A stretch of DNA of 64,000 nucleotides from Terriglobia bacterium. Its GTDB lineage: Bacteria > Acidobacteriota > Terriglobia > Acidiferrales > UBA7541. The stretch is from contig JAIMAG010000003.1 of the NCBI GenBank assembly GCA_023512135.1, positions 147,362 to 211,361 of the forward strand, in the 5' to 3' direction. How positions within the stretch are numbered: position 1 is the first letter of the stretch; each line of letters begins with the position of its first letter. Made by a program: the position numbers and the translations under genes. Below, piece by piece: positions 10,548 through 21,005 of the stretch. The notes under the pieces are model-generated. The model had not been told where the DNA came from, ran no database searches, and saw only the letters and a program-made list of their open reading frames with translations.

Positions 10548-11777
10548 TCACGCGCCGGCCTTCTGCGCCTGGCGGCGGAGAAAGGTGGGCACGTCCAGGT
10601 CGTCCAGCGCACCCTCCTGGACGATTTCGTTGACACTGCGCACCACATCGGGAGCAACCCCGTCTGTGCGCTCGGCGCGGGCTGCCTTCCAGCTCTTCGG
10701 CAGATAGCTGGGACGCTGGTGGGAACGCCGCGCCGCCGCTTCTTTGAATCCGGTGGCGATGACGGTGATTTTCACCTGCTCCTTCATCGCTTCGTCCTGG
10801 ACGGCACCGAAGATGATGTTGGCATTTTCGTGGGCCGCTTTCTGAATGATGGACGAGGCTTCATGCACTTCATGCAGGGTGAGCGAAGAGGATCCAGTGA
10901 CGTTGATCAGGATCGCCTGGGCGCCGTTGATCGAGTTGTCTTCGAGCAGCGGGCTGCTGATGGCGCGATTGGCGGCGTCCACGGCGCGGTTCGGGCCCGA
11001 AGCCACCGCCGTGCCCATCACCGCGTAGCCCATGCCGTGCATGATCGTGCGCACGTCGGCGAAGTCGCGGTTGATGATGCCGGGGATGGTGATGATGTCG
11101 CTGATGCCCTGGACGCCCTGGCGCAGGATGTCGTCGGCGATGCGAAAAGCTTCGAAGAAACTGGTGCCGCGCTCGACCGTATCCATCAGGCGCTCGTTGG
11201 GAATGACGATCACGGTGTCCACGCAGCCGACCAGTTCGCTGAGCGCCTGCTCGGCCTGCGCCATGCGCCGCTTGCCTTCGAAGGCAAACGGTTTGGTGAC
11301 CACGGCCACGGTCAGTGCGCCGAGCTCGCTGGCCAGACTGGCCACGACCGGCGCCGCGCCGCTGCCGGTGCCGCCGCCCAGGCCCGCGGTGATGAACACC
11401 ATGTCGGCCCCTTCCAGCGCCTCGATGATTTTTTCGGTGTCCTCGAGCGCCGCTTTGCGGCCGATCTCCGGATTGGCGCCGGCGCCGAGTCCTTTGGTGA
11501 GCTTGGCGCCCAGTTGCAATTTCACCGGCGCCTGGGACATTTTCAGCGCCTGCATGTCGGTATTCGCGGCGATGAATTCGACCCCTTCGACCCGGGCGCG
11601 AATCATGCGGTTGACCGCGTTGGTGCCCCCACCGCCGACTCCAATGACCTTGATGCGAGCACCCTGCTGGAGCTCTTCGTTCAGGGCAAACCGGATAGCC
11701 GGTTCTTTCTGCGTCATCGTGCGTTCTCCCGTTTCTTCTGCCGCGATCTTGCGACCACGGAGCATGAATTTTGGCAT
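10548..11777 (-). CDS. ftsZ: Cell division GTPase FtsZ
   Basis: 409 aa, tubulin-like GTPase that forms the Z-ring. The N-terminal GTPase domain has [17 protein letters not shown] and the tubulin signature [15 protein letters not shown]; the T7 loop region [11 protein letters not shown] is intact. The C-terminal conserved peptide ends with [18 protein letters not shown]. The start at 11777 has a GAGGTG Shine-Dalgarno and lies 4 nt from the ftsA stop. A second ATG at 11717 also has a good Shine-Dalgarno (GGGAGA) and gives the more usual FtsZ N-terminus, so either may be used. Last gene of the dcw cluster. Confidence 0.97.
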   Translation of the reverse strand: MPKFMLRGRKIAAEETGERTMTQKEPAIRFALNEELQQGARIKVIGVGGGGTNAVNRMIRARVEGVEFIAANTDMQALKMSQAPVKLQLGAKLTKGLGAGANPEIGRKAALEDTEKIIEALEGADMVFITAGLGGGTGSGAAPVVASLASELGALTVAVVTKPFAFEGKRRMAQAEQALSELVGCVDTVIVIPNERLMDTVERGTSFFEAFRIADDILRQGVQGISDIITIPGIINRDFADVRTIMHGMGYAVMGTAVASGPNRAVDAANRAISSPLLEDNSINGAQAILINVTGSSSLTLHEVHEASSIIQKAAHENANIIFGAVQDEAMKEQVKITVIATGFKEAAARRSHQRPSYLPKSWKAARAERTDGVAPDVVRSVNEIVQEGALDDLDVPTFLRRQAQKAGA

Positions 11778-11781
11778 GAAT

Positions 11782-12999
11782 TCACCTCGCCGACCCTGCG
11801 AACAGGGCCTTGAGTTTGGCGGCCAGTCCCGTGGGACGCTGCGCGGCCAGGCGACGCGCGCGAATCCCGTAGAGCAGCAGCCCGATGGCGGTAGCGTATT
11901 CGGGCTGGGTGACTTCCTCGGTCATGCCCTCCAACCCGCGCGGCACCGCCACACGCGCAGGCAGTTCGAAGAAATTTTCCGCCAGCTCGGCCAGGCCGGC
12001 GAGCTTTGCGGCACCGCCGGTGAGCACCAACCCGGCCGGAATTTGCGATTCCAGTCCGGCTCGTTGCAGCTCTTCCCGAACCAGCGCGAGCAGTTCCTGG
12101 GCGCGCGGCTCGACGATTTCGCACAGCATGCGCGCAAAGATCGTGCGCGGGGGACGATCGCCGACCGTGGCAATCTCGATGGCCACGTCTTCCCGCAGCA
12201 GCGGCCGCCAGGCCACCGCGCACTCGCGCTTGACGCGTTCTGCTTCCGGCAGGGGCGTGCGCAGGCCGACCGCCAGGTCGTTCGTGAAGTGGTCGCCGCC
12301 GACCGGGATCGCCGCCGTGTACCGCACCACACCGCCGGTGAAGACCACCAGGTCGGTGGTGCCACCCCCGATGTCGAGCAGGCAGCAGCCGAGCTCGCGC
12401 TCATCGTCGGTCAGGCAGGCATCGGCTGAAGCCAGCGGCTCGAGCACCGTGTCGGTGACGTGCACGCCGGCACGGTTCACCGCGGTGACGATGTTCTGCG
12501 TGGCCGAAATCGAGGCCGTGACCAGGTGCACATCGGCTTCCAGCTTCTGCCCGACCATCCCGATGGGGTCGCGGATGTTGTCCTGGCCGTCGAGGAAGAA
12601 CTGCTGCGGCAGCACGTGCAGAATCTCGCGGTCTTCGGGCAGGCTGACACTGCGCGCGGCTTCGACGGCCCGGCGGACATCTTCCTTCTGCACTTCCCGC
12701 GGGCGGCTGCCCAGGGAAATCCCGCCCCGACTGTTCACTCCGCGCACATGCCCGCCGGAAACACCGATCCAGGCCGATTCGACCGGCACGCCGGCGGCCG
12801 ATTCAGCCGCTTCGAGCGCGCGGTGGATCGAGCCGACGGCCGCATCCAGATTGACGATGACGCCGCGGCGCAGGCCACGCGATTCCGCGGCGCCCATGCC
12901 GAGGAATCGGACGTGTTCGTCCTGCGGCTCGCAAATCAGCACGCAGGTTTTCGTGCTGCCCACGTCCAGCGCGACGATGTGACGACTTTCTTTCCTCAT
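11782..12999 (-). CDS. ftsA: Cell division protein FtsA
   Basis: 405 aa, actin-like ATPase that tethers FtsZ to the membrane. It opens with the phosphate-1 motif [15 protein letters not shown]. The 1C domain lies around [18 protein letters not shown]. The phosphate-2 region is [19 protein letters not shown] and the adenosine motif [14 protein letters not shown]. The C-terminus (ALFAGSAR) keeps a basic stretch with LAAKLKALF, compatible with an amphipathic membrane-targeting helix. It overlaps ftsQ by 4 nt and precedes ftsZ by 4 nt. Confidence 0.96.
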   Translation of the reverse strand: MRKESRHIVALDVGSTKTCVLICEPQDEHVRFLGMGAAESRGLRRGVIVNLDAAVGSIHRALEAAESAAGVPVESAWIGVSGGHVRGVNSRGGISLGSRPREVQKEDVRRAVEAARSVSLPEDREILHVLPQQFFLDGQDNIRDPIGMVGQKLEADVHLVTASISATQNIVTAVNRAGVHVTDTVLEPLASADACLTDDERELGCCLLDIGGGTTDLVVFTGGVVRYTAAIPVGGDHFTNDLAVGLRTPLPEAERVKRECAVAWRPLLREDVAIEIATVGDRPPRTIFARMLCEIVEPRAQELLALVREELQRAGLESQIPAGLVLTGGAAKLAGLAELAENFFELPARVAVPRGLEGMTEEVTQPEYATAIGLLLYGIRARRLAAQRPTGLAAKLKALFAGSAR

Positions 13000-13904
13000 G
13001 GCCGTTCTTCCGGATTGACGACCACCTGCCGCTCAAACCGCAAATCGACCGCTTCGACGTGACCGGCCGTGGCCCGCCACTGGCCTATGTTCTCCAGAAA
13101 CAGAGAGAAGCGGCGCGCAAAGTCGCGGTCGCCGAAATGGACCAGCACGGAGGCCGACTGGCCAGCGCCACGGCCGAGCTCGGGCAGCTCGACGAGCACG
13201 GCCTTCAGGTTGCTGGCCTCGGCGAGGTCCACCTCGCTGACGTACTGCGAGGCGCCCGCGCGCACCGCTTCGATCTGCGCCAGAAACTGCACGTAGAGCT
13301 GCATGCGTCGCTGCCGCTCGCTGGCAACCATGCCTGCATGCAAACCGCTGACCACCGGAAAACGGAAGTCGGCACCGCCTTCCACCGGCGGGTCGAGAAT
13401 CACGCCGTGGGCATCGACCAGGGCCAGCGTCGGACCAAGCCGCAGAAACGCCACCGGCGTGCGCTCGACCAGTTCCACCTCGATCCGATTCGGGAGCACC
13501 CGGCGTACGGTGGCGCGTTCGACCCAGGGAATCGCTTCCACAGCGGCACGACGCTCGGCCAGCGGCACCTGCAGAACACTGCGATAGCGGTCCGGATAGA
13601 ACTTCTCCAGGATCGTGGCGCGGCTCACATAGCGGTTGCCTGTGACCACGACCTGTGCCGGCGAGGCCAGCGCCATTTGCGGGGCGTGGAGCAGAAACTC
13701 CACACCCAGGTAGCCCGCCCCGGTCGCCGCCACCCCCGCCAAGGCGAGCAGGGTCCGGCGCAGATAGACGCGGCGCGCTTCGCGGCTGAAGCGGCGCCGG
13801 CGAATTTCCACCGGCCGCTGTCGCCGCAGATAGCGCGGCTCCTCGCGTTCGGGCGCGAGGACCGCGTCGGAGGGATAGAGCTGCTCGTCCACCATATCCT
13901 TCAC
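12996..13904 (-). CDS. ftsQ: Cell division protein FtsQ (POTRA)
   Basis: 302 aa. A long basic cytoplasmic N-terminus (about 1-50, with many Arg) precedes one membrane helix at about 50-68 (LLALAGVAATGAGYLGVEFL). A POTRA domain follows at about 80-150 with QVVVTGNRYVSRATILEKF, then the FtsQ domain with WVERATVRRVLPNRIEVELV and ERTPVAFLRLG. FtsQ links the early ring proteins to FtsL/FtsB and the septal synthase. Tight overlaps with murB and ftsA show a single operon. Confidence 0.93.
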   Translation of the reverse strand: MKDMVDEQLYPSDAVLAPEREEPRYLRRQRPVEIRRRRFSREARRVYLRRTLLALAGVAATGAGYLGVEFLLHAPQMALASPAQVVVTGNRYVSRATILEKFYPDRYRSVLQVPLAERRAAVEAIPWVERATVRRVLPNRIEVELVERTPVAFLRLGPTLALVDAHGVILDPPVEGGADFRFPVVSGLHAGMVASERQRRMQLYVQFLAQIEAVRAGASQYVSEVDLAEASNLKAVLVELPELGRGAGQSASVLVHFGDRDFARRFSLFLENIGQWRATAGHVEAVDLRFERQVVVNPEERP

Positions 13905-14809
13905 GCCCTCCAGATGATGACCTCCTCTTCGAGCTCGACTCCATAGGCGCGGCGCACTCGTTCCCGCACCAGGTCAATCAGCCGCAGCATATCGGCGCAG
14001 GTGGCCGCTCCGGCGTTAATGAAAAAATTGGCGTGCCGGTCGCTGACCATGGCGTCCCCCACGCGAAAACCTTTCAATCCCAGCTCGTCGATCAACCGCC
14101 CAGCGGAAGCGCCCGGAGGATTCTTGAAGATGCACCCGGCCGACTTCTGGTTCAAAGGTTGACTGGCACGGCGCTTTTCATTGCAGATGCGGATCGTTTG
14201 CAGGATTTCCGCGAACGGCTTGGAGACAAGTTCCAGCTTCACTGCCAGCATCATATCATCGGCGTCAAATGAAGTGTGCCGGTATTCGAACCGGATCTGC
14301 TCGCCGCGCAGCGTTTCGATGGCGCCGCCGGCGGCACGGTAGACGACGACTTCGCGGACGAAACTGCCGATCTGGGTTCCATAGGCGCCCGCGTTCATGC
14401 GCAGCGCTCCGCCGACCGACCCGGGCACGCCGATCAATCCTTCCATACCACCCAGGTCGGCGCGTGCACACTGGGTGACGGTGGCGCCCAGGTCCGCGGC
14501 AGCGTCTACCCAGGCCGTCCGACCTTCGATCCGCACCGCCGGCTCGAGCGGAGCCAGTTGCAGCACCACCCAGGGCAGCTCGCCATCGGCGACCAGCAGG
14601 TTGCTGCCCCCGCCGAGCAGCCGGAACGGAATGTCGTGGTCGCGCAGCAGCCGCACCAGTTCCGGCAGCGCCTGGCGGTCGCCGATGCGCAGCAGGTCTG
14701 TGGTGCCGCCGATGCCGAAGTAGGTGCGCTCGGCCAGAGCGGCACCGGGCAGCCGTTGCACGCCGAGCCGCGGCAGGGCGGCCAGCAGTTCCGGGTTCTC
14801 AATCCGCAT
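13901..14809 (-). CDS. murB: UDP-N-acetylenolpyruvoylglucosamine reductase
   Basis: 302 aa. FAD/NADPH enzyme making UDP-MurNAc. FAD-binding residues are seen in [26 protein letters not shown] and the [18 protein letters not shown] segment. The catalytic Ser lies in [20 protein letters not shown], and the terminal Glu in the C-terminal domain after [16 protein letters not shown]. The size and the Tyr-containing RYRHT-like segment (FEYRHTSFD) fit a type IIa/IIb enzyme. It overlaps both murC and ftsQ by a few nt. Confidence 0.95.
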   Translation of the reverse strand: MRIENPELLAALPRLGVQRLPGAALAERTYFGIGGTTDLLRIGDRQALPELVRLLRDHDIPFRLLGGGSNLLVADGELPWVVLQLAPLEPAVRIEGRTAWVDAAADLGATVTQCARADLGGMEGLIGVPGSVGGALRMNAGAYGTQIGSFVREVVVYRAAGGAIETLRGEQIRFEYRHTSFDADDMMLAVKLELVSKPFAEILQTIRICNEKRRASQPLNQKSAGCIFKNPPGASAGRLIDELGLKGFRVGDAMVSDRHANFFINAGAATCADMLRLIDLVRERVRRAYGVELEEEVIIWRA

Positions 14810-16205
14810 CGCGAGTTGTCACCTTTGCACCGAGCAGCATCGCCAGCTCTTCGACAGCTCGGCCGACGCTGCCGGCACCAATCGTCATGATGGCATCGCC
14901 CGGCCGGGCTTCTGCCAGCAGCACTTCGATACCTTCCTGCAACGTGCTGCGATAGAGCACCCGCTTGTGCCCGGCGGCCCGGATGGCTTCGGCCAGCGCT
15001 TCGCCGGTGACGCCGGCAATCGGGTCTTCGCTGGCCGCATAGATATCGGTCAGCACGAGCAGATCCGCCTGATGGAACGCACCCAGGAATTCGTCCCACA
15101 GATGCTTGGTGCGCGTGTAGCGGTGCGGCTGGAACAGCACCAGGATGCGTTCGAAACCGCAGAGCCGTGCCGCGTCCAGCGTGGCGCGGATTTCGGCTGG
15201 ATGATGTCCGTAGTCATCAATCAACGTGACGCCGTTGGCAGTGCCGCGAATCTCAAAGCGGCGACCTACGCCGGTGAACGAGCCCAGCCCGGTGCGGATC
15301 TGCTCCGGCGTCAGGCCCAGATACAAGCCAACAGCCGCGGCCGCGGCCGCGTTGCGCACATTGTGCAGCCCGGGTGGATGCGGCAGAAAGAACCGGCCGA
15401 GCTCGGCCCCGCGATAGACGAGATCGAACTCGCTTTCCAATCCCAGCAGCTTCACGTTGCGGATCTGCAGGTCCGCCTGCTGCGAGGTGCCGTAGCTGAT
15501 CACGGGCCGCTTCACCTGAGGCAGGATGGCCTGCACGTTGGTGTCGTCCAGGCAGAGCACCGCTGCGCCGTAAAAGGGCACACGGTTAACAAACTGCAAG
15601 AAGGCCGACTGGATGTCTTCGAGCGAGTCGTATTGATCCAGATGTTCGCGGTCAATGTTGGTCACCACGGCCACGACCGGAGCCAGCAGCAGAAAGGTGC
15701 GATCGCTTTCATCGGCTTCGACCACCATGTATTCGCCCTTGCCGAGCCGCGCCGTTGTGCCCGCCTGATTGACGCGGCCGCCGACGACGAACGTGGGGTC
15801 CAGGCCTGCAGCGGCAAGCACCGCGGCGACCATCGACGTCGTCGTTGTTTTGCCATGCGCGCCGGCCACCGCGATGCCGTATTTCAGCCGCATCAGCTCC
15901 GCCAGCATTTCCGCGCGCGGGATGACCGGAATTTTCTGTCGCCGCGCTTCGACGACTTCCGGGTTGTCCGGCCGCACCGCCGAGGAGACCACCACAACGT
16001 GTGCGCCGGCCACATGTTCGGCACGGTGCCCTTCGCAGATGGTGGCGCCCAGCTTCCGCAGTCGCTCGGTGATGGCCGAGGCTTTCAGGTCGGAACCGGA
16101 GACCGAATAGCCGAGCGTCAGCAGCACTTCTGCAATCCCGCTCATGCCGATGCCGCCGATGCCCACCAGGTGAATGCGTTGAAAATTGCGGAAGCGAACC
16201 ATCAT
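14799..16205 (-). CDS. murC: UDP-N-acetylmuramate--L-alanine ligase
   Basis: 468 aa from ATG 16205 (ATGATG, overlapping the murG stop; AAGGTG Shine-Dalgarno). Adds L-Ala to UDP-MurNAc. The Rossmann start is [18 protein letters not shown]. The ATP loop is [17 protein letters not shown], followed by [12 protein letters not shown] and [13 protein letters not shown]. The C-terminal ligase domain carries [16 protein letters not shown] and [16 protein letters not shown], both diagnostic for MurC. Codons upstream of 16205 lie within murG in another frame and were excluded. Confidence 0.97.
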   Translation of the reverse strand: MMVRFRNFQRIHLVGIGGIGMSGIAEVLLTLGYSVSGSDLKASAITERLRKLGATICEGHRAEHVAGAHVVVVSSAVRPDNPEVVEARRQKIPVIPRAEMLAELMRLKYGIAVAGAHGKTTTTSMVAAVLAAAGLDPTFVVGGRVNQAGTTARLGKGEYMVVEADESDRTFLLLAPVVAVVTNIDREHLDQYDSLEDIQSAFLQFVNRVPFYGAAVLCLDDTNVQAILPQVKRPVISYGTSQQADLQIRNVKLLGLESEFDLVYRGAELGRFFLPHPPGLHNVRNAAAAAAVGLYLGLTPEQIRTGLGSFTGVGRRFEIRGTANGVTLIDDYGHHPAEIRATLDAARLCGFERILVLFQPHRYTRTKHLWDEFLGAFHQADLLVLTDIYAASEDPIAGVTGEALAEAIRAAGHKRVLYRSTLQEGIEVLLAEARPGDAIMTIGAGSVGRAVEELAMLLGAKVTTRDAD

Positions 16206-17269
16206 CGGCGCACCTTCTCTTCCAGGAAGTCCACGATCGCCTCGGCAGCGTGCGGACGCGCCAGCGCGCGCACCCGCTGCTCGATCGCGGCAATCTGCTG
16301 GGGCTGGGTAAGCAGAGCGGCAATCGCGTCGGCCAGCCGTCCGGCGGTGAGCTCCTCCTGAGGAATCATGCGGGCGGCGCCCGCGGCAGCGAACCACTGG
16401 GCGTTGTGCAATTGATGTCCTTCGGCTGCCGCACCGAAGGGAACGAGAATAGCGGCGCGCCCGGCAGCAGCAATCTCAGCCAGGGTCACCGCGCCCGCGC
16501 GCGAGACGAGCACGTCGGCGCGGGCCATGCACTGCGCCATGTCCTCGATGAAGGGCACCACCTCCGCTGCCAGCTTCCGCGCGGCATAGGCCTCGCGCAC
16601 CGCATTATAGTCGCGTTCTCCGGTCTGGTGAATGAAGAAGAGCTGCTGCCGAAAGCGCTCGAGCAGCGGGAGCGCTTCGACCACGGTGCGATTCAGAACC
16701 TGCGCTCCTTGACTGCCGCCGGTGATCAGCACCGTGAACGGTTCGCGATGCTGGCGCGGCGGGACGCGGAAGAACTCCTCGCGCACCGGGCAGCCGGTCT
16801 GGCGGGCACGCGCGCCCCAGTAGTCGCCCTGCGGGAATGCGGTGGCTACGCCGTCGGCCAGCGGGCCGAGCAGCCGGTTGGTGAAGCCCGGCTTCGCGTT
16901 GGGCTCAAAAATCACGGTCGGGATGCCCAGCATCCGCGCCTGCAACAGCACCGGCCCGGAGGCGTAGCCACCCACGCCCAGGGCCGCCGCAGGACGATGG
17001 CGGCGCAGCACGCGCGCAGCATCCGCCAGAGCCACGGGGAGCAGCGCCAGGTTGCGCAGCAGACGAATTCCGCCGATACCCTTTAGTCCGGCGACCCGAA
17101 TCGTCTCCAGGGGCAGGCCGGCTGCGGGCACCAGCTTCGTTTCCAGGCCGCGTTCGGTTCCGACCATGACCACCTCGCGATCTCGGCCGCGCTTCAACCA
17201 CTCCCGGGCGACCGCGAGCGCCGGGAAGATATGGCCCCCGGTTCCCCCGCCAGCGATTGCGAGCTTCAT
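16202..17269 (-). CDS. murG: Lipid II synthase glycosyltransferase MurG
   Basis: 355 aa, GT28 family. Transfers GlcNAc to lipid I on the inner face of the membrane. Signature loops are [20 protein letters not shown] at the N-terminus, [30 protein letters not shown] and the donor-binding [20 protein letters not shown] followed by [10 protein letters not shown]. It lies between ftsW (27-nt gap) and murC (overlap) in the operon. Confidence 0.96.
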   Translation of the reverse strand: MKLAIAGGGTGGHIFPALAVAREWLKRGRDREVVMVGTERGLETKLVPAAGLPLETIRVAGLKGIGGIRLLRNLALLPVALADAARVLRRHRPAAALGVGGYASGPVLLQARMLGIPTVIFEPNAKPGFTNRLLGPLADGVATAFPQGDYWGARARQTGCPVREEFFRVPPRQHREPFTVLITGGSQGAQVLNRTVVEALPLLERFRQQLFFIHQTGERDYNAVREAYAARKLAAEVVPFIEDMAQCMARADVLVSRAGAVTLAEIAAAGRAAILVPFGAAAEGHQLHNAQWFAAAGAARMIPQEELTAGRLADAIAALLTQPQQIAAIEQRVRALARPHAAEAIVDFLEEKVRR

Positions 17270-17296
17270 AGCACCATCGGCACTGTGCGTCTCGCT

Positions 17297-18400
17297 TCAG
17301 TCGGCATGCTGAGCGATGTTCAACAGCACGCCGGTGGCCAGCAGCATCACCAGCAGGCTGGAACCGCCATAGCTGATAAACGGCAGCGGGATTCCCTTGG
17401 TGGGCATCAGACCCAGCACGACGCTCAGATTGATCAGGGCCTGCCCGAGAACCATCACCGTGATGCCCACAGCGGCCAGCCGCCCGAACGCATCCGGTGC
17501 CGCCAGCGCCGCACGAAAACCTCGCCAGCCATAGATTCCAAACAGGGCCATCACCGCCAGCGCGCCGAGAAATCCCAGCTCTTCGCAAAGCACGGCGAAG
17601 ATGAAGTCCGTGTGCGCTTCCGGCAGATAGAACAGCTTCTGGCGCGACTCCATCAGTCCCACACCGGTCAGCCCTCCGCTGCCTACCGCAATCAGCGACT
17701 GGAGCAACTGGAAGCCACTGCCCTGCGGATCCGCTTCCGGATTCAGGAACACCAGCACACGCCTCAGCCGGTAGGGTTCGGCGAGGATCAGAGCAGCCAG
17801 AGCGGGCACCGTTACGCCGGCGGCGCCGACCAGATAGCGCCAGTCCAAGCCGGCAACAAACAGCATGGCCAGGGCAATCAGAAAAATCTCGAAAGCGGTG
17901 CCCAGGTCCGGCTCCAGCACCACCAGGGCGACCACAATCAGCACCGGACCCAGGGCCGGCAGCAGCGTGCGGCGAAAGTCGTTGACGCCGAAGCTCTGCG
18001 GACGCAGCCGCGCTTCCAGCAGCGCCGCCAGATAGAAAATCACGACCAGTTTGGCAAGCTCGGAAGGCTGCAGCCGCAGCGGGCCAAAATGTATCCAGCG
18101 GTGTGCGGCGTTGATGGGAGGAAAGAAAAACACGGCGGTGAGCAGCAGCAGGATGCCGCACAGGCTCGTATAGATCACCACAGGCTGGCGAAGCCTGCGG
18201 TAGTCGACCTGCATGAGCGCAAACATGCCGCCCAGCCCCAACAGCAGCCAGAGGGCCTGCCGCCCGATGAAGCCGTAGGGGCTGCCCAGCTCTTCCTCGG
18301 CGGTCACCGCCGAGGCACTGAACACCATGACCGCACCCACCAGACACAGCGCCAGCGTGGCCCCGTACAGCCAGCGATCGAACTGCACCGCGCGGGGCAT
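17297..18400 (-). CDS. ftsW: SEDS peptidoglycan polymerase FtsW
   Basis: 367 aa with about ten membrane helices. The SEDS signatures HRWIHFGPLRLQPSELAKLV, LVVLEPDLGTAFEIFL and GLMPTKGIPLPFISYGGSSL are present. FtsW polymerises glycan strands at the septum together with FtsI. Its ATG overlaps the murD stop by one nt (TGATG). Position inside dcw supports FtsW rather than RodA. Confidence 0.95.
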   Translation of the reverse strand: MPRAVQFDRWLYGATLALCLVGAVMVFSASAVTAEEELGSPYGFIGRQALWLLLGLGGMFALMQVDYRRLRQPVVIYTSLCGILLLLTAVFFFPPINAAHRWIHFGPLRLQPSELAKLVVIFYLAALLEARLRPQSFGVNDFRRTLLPALGPVLIVVALVVLEPDLGTAFEIFLIALAMLFVAGLDWRYLVGAAGVTVPALAALILAEPYRLRRVLVFLNPEADPQGSGFQLLQSLIAVGSGGLTGVGLMESRQKLFYLPEAHTDFIFAVLCEELGFLGALAVMALFGIYGWRGFRAALAAPDAFGRLAAVGITVMVLGQALINLSVVLGLMPTKGIPLPFISYGGSSLLVMLLATGVLLNIAQHAD

Positions 18401-19815
18401 CAGCGCACCTCCGCCGCGTGTTGCTGGACGAGCTGGCGCACGAGCTGTTTGAAGACGCGGCCGCGGTGTTCGAAGTTTTCGAACTGGTCGAAGCTGGCAC
18501 AGGCCGGGGCGAGCAGCACGGTGTCGCCCGGCTGAGCGTTCGCGTACGCCAGATGCACAGCACGATCGAGCGTGCCGGCCTGTTCCACCGGCACGACACC
18601 CTGCAACTGCGCGGCAATTTTTTCCGCGGCCGAGCCGATCAGCAGAACGAGCCTAGCGCGACGTTTCAGGGCGGGCGCAAGCAAAGTGAAATCGCCGCCT
18701 TTGTCCTTGCCGCCCAGAATCACCAGCAGCGAGCCCGAGAAGGCGTCGAGGGCCTTCAAGGTGGCGTCGACATTGGTGGCTTTCGAATCGTTGTAAAAAC
18801 TCACCCCGCCCAGCTCGGCGACAAACTCCAGCCGGTGTTCGACACCGGCAAAACTGCGCACCCCGGCCGCAATCGCCGCCGGCGAGGCGCCCGCCAGATA
18901 AGCCGCCGCGGCCGCCGCAAGCACATTTTCTACGTTGTGGGCGCCGCGCAAGCCGATTTCGCTGCAATGGAGCAGGACCGTTTCGCGGCCGTCCTCCCGG
19001 AAAACGATCTCCTCGCCGTTGTCTGAAAGCGTCGCCGAGGCACGCAGACAGGTGCCGGCGGCCACCCGCCGGGTGCGACTGAACCAGTAGACACGGGGCC
19101 GCACCGGCATCTGTTCGGTGACGTGCGGGTCGTCCGCATTCAGCACGGCAGCATCGCGCTCGGTCTGGTTTTCGAACATCCGCGCCTTAGCAGCCGCATA
19201 GGCGGCAAAAGACGGATGGCGGTCCAGATGATCCGGGGTCAGGTTCAGCAGCACGCCGACGTCGGGACGAAACGCGTGGATCGTTTCCAGTTGAAAACTG
19301 CTCACCTCGGCGACCGTGACGGTGGCCTCGCTGGAGGTTTCGACGCGCGAGATCAGGGGAATGCCGATGTTGCCGCCGACCAGCGTCGGGATGCCGGCTG
19401 CTTCCAGAATGTGGCCCGTCAGCGCGGTCGTGGTGGTTTTGCCGTTCGATCCGGTGATGGCAATCAGGCGCCCGCGCAGGAACCGCCAGGCCAGCTCGAT
19501 TTCGCTCCACACCGGGATGCCGGCGGCCCGCGCGGCATTCAGGTACGGCGCATCGGCCGGCACGCCCGGGCTGGGGACGATCAGGTCCTGGTTCAGAAAA
19601 GTTTCCCGGCGATGGCCGCCGAGCTCGAGCGCAACGCCGGCAGCATGCAGCTTGGCGGCGGCTTCCGCCACCTGCTCTGCGCTGCGCTCTTCGCTGGCGG
19701 TAACCTGTGCGCCGCGGGCTGCGCAGAACAGCGCGGTGGCAATGCCGGTGCGGGCCAGTCCGACGACCAGCACGCGCTTGCCGCTCAGTTCCACGGTAGG
19801 TTTCATAGCCTGCAT
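18400..19815 (-). CDS. murD: UDP-N-acetylmuramoyl-L-alanine--D-glutamate ligase
   Basis: 471 aa. Adds D-Glu to UDP-MurNAc-L-Ala. The N-terminal domain has RVLVVGLARTGIATALFC. The ATP loop is AITGSNGKTTTTALTGHIL, with LNLTPDHLDRHPSFAAYAAA following. The C-terminal domain has GVEHRLEFVAELGGVSFYND and SKATNVDATLKALDAF, then ILGGKDKGGDF, all MurD hallmarks. Start is ATG 19815; an internal ATG at 19806 (MKPTVEL) is an alternative. Confidence 0.96.
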   Translation of the reverse strand: MQAMKPTVELSGKRVLVVGLARTGIATALFCAARGAQVTASEERSAEQVAEAAAKLHAAGVALELGGHRRETFLNQDLIVPSPGVPADAPYLNAARAAGIPVWSEIELAWRFLRGRLIAITGSNGKTTTTALTGHILEAAGIPTLVGGNIGIPLISRVETSSEATVTVAEVSSFQLETIHAFRPDVGVLLNLTPDHLDRHPSFAAYAAAKARMFENQTERDAAVLNADDPHVTEQMPVRPRVYWFSRTRRVAAGTCLRASATLSDNGEEIVFREDGRETVLLHCSEIGLRGAHNVENVLAAAAAAYLAGASPAAIAAGVRSFAGVEHRLEFVAELGGVSFYNDSKATNVDATLKALDAFSGSLLVILGGKDKGGDFTLLAPALKRRARLVLLIGSAAEKIAAQLQGVVPVEQAGTLDRAVHLAYANAQPGDTVLLAPACASFDQFENFEHRGRVFKQLVRQLVQQHAAEVR

Positions 19816-19822
19816 CCCTGCC

Positions 19823-20956
19823 TCAGCGCAGCTTCAGCGTGGTCAACGAAAACAGCGCGAAGACCAGGGCGGCGATCCAGAAGCGCACGATAATCTTCGA
19901 TTCGCTCCACCCCATCAGCTCGAAGTGATGGTGCAGCGGGGCCATGCGGAAGATACGCCGACCGGTCAGCCGGTAGTAGCCCACCTGCAAAATCACCGAG
20001 AGCGCTTCGATCACAAACACACCGCCCACGAAGAACAGCAGAATCTCTTGCTTGATTATCACCGCGACGGTGCCGATCGCCCCGCCCAGCGCCAGGGAAC
20101 CTACATCGCCCATGAAAATTTCGGCCGGATGGGCGTTGTACCAGAGGAAGCCCAGGGCCGCACCCGTGATCGCTCCGCAGAAAATCGTCAGCTCGCCTAC
20201 CTGCGGCATCTTGGCCAGGTCGAGGTACTCGGCAAAGCGGGAATGGCTGGAGACGTAGGTGAGCGCCGTCCAGGCCGCCGCGGCAATCATCACACAGCCA
20301 ATCGCCAACCCGTCCAGTCCGTCGGTCAGATTCACGGCGTTCGACGAACCCACAATCACCAGGATCAGAAAGACCAGAAACGGCAGATAGGCCAGCGGCC
20401 ACCAGTAGGGATTGGCGAGCAGCGCGTCGATCACCAGGTCGGGGCGCACGTTTTTGAAGAACGGCATCAGCAACTCGGTGGAGTAGAGGCCCAGGGCTTT
20501 GTAGGCCACCAGGGTGACCCCGATCGCCAGCGCGACCGTAATCTGCAGAAACAGCTTGGTGCGCGCCGTCAGACCCAGATTGTGCCGGCGTACGACCTTG
20601 CGGTAATCATCGGCAAAGCCAATCGCGGAAAACGCCACGGTGGCAAACAGCGCCAGCAACACGAACGGATTGCGCAGATCAGCCCAGAGCAGCGTGGGCA
20701 GCACAATCGCCAGCACGATCAGGATCCCGCCCATCGTCGGTGTGCCGGCTTTTTTCAGGTGATTCCGCGGGCCTTCTTCGCGGATGAACTGACCGATTTG
20801 CAGCGCGCGCAGCCGACGAATCATCCAGGGACCGAGCAGCAAGCACAGCAGCAGCGCGGTCAGGCTGGCCATCGCCGTCCGCACGGTGATGTACCGGAAG
20901 ACGTTCAGCGGACTGAAGTACGGCTCCAGCACATGGTAGAGCAAATAGTAGAGCAT
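19823..20956 (-). CDS. mraY: Phospho-MurNAc-pentapeptide translocase MraY
   Basis: 377 aa from ATG 20956 (MLYYLLYHVLEPYFSPLNVF), the normal MraY start; codons further upstream encode no membrane sequence. It has about ten membrane helices. Catalytic Asp-rich loops are FADDYRKVVRRHNLGLTAR, SSNAVNLTDGLDGLAIG and WYNAHPAEIFMGDVGSLALG, plus the His-rich loop MAPLHHHFELMGWSE. It makes lipid I from undecaprenyl phosphate. The murD start lies 7 nt downstream. Confidence 0.97.
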   Translation of the reverse strand: MLYYLLYHVLEPYFSPLNVFRYITVRTAMASLTALLLCLLLGPWMIRRLRALQIGQFIREEGPRNHLKKAGTPTMGGILIVLAIVLPTLLWADLRNPFVLLALFATVAFSAIGFADDYRKVVRRHNLGLTARTKLFLQITVALAIGVTLVAYKALGLYSTELLMPFFKNVRPDLVIDALLANPYWWPLAYLPFLVFLILVIVGSSNAVNLTDGLDGLAIGCVMIAAAAWTALTYVSSHSRFAEYLDLAKMPQVGELTIFCGAITGAALGFLWYNAHPAEIFMGDVGSLALGGAIGTVAVIIKQEILLFFVGGVFVIEALSVILQVGYYRLTGRRIFRMAPLHHHFELMGWSESKIIVRFWIAALVFALFSLTTLKLR

Positions 20957-21005
20957 CGTCTGTTCCGTTGCCGCGGCCCTGTGCGGCGCAGTTTCCCCGG
21001 CACCG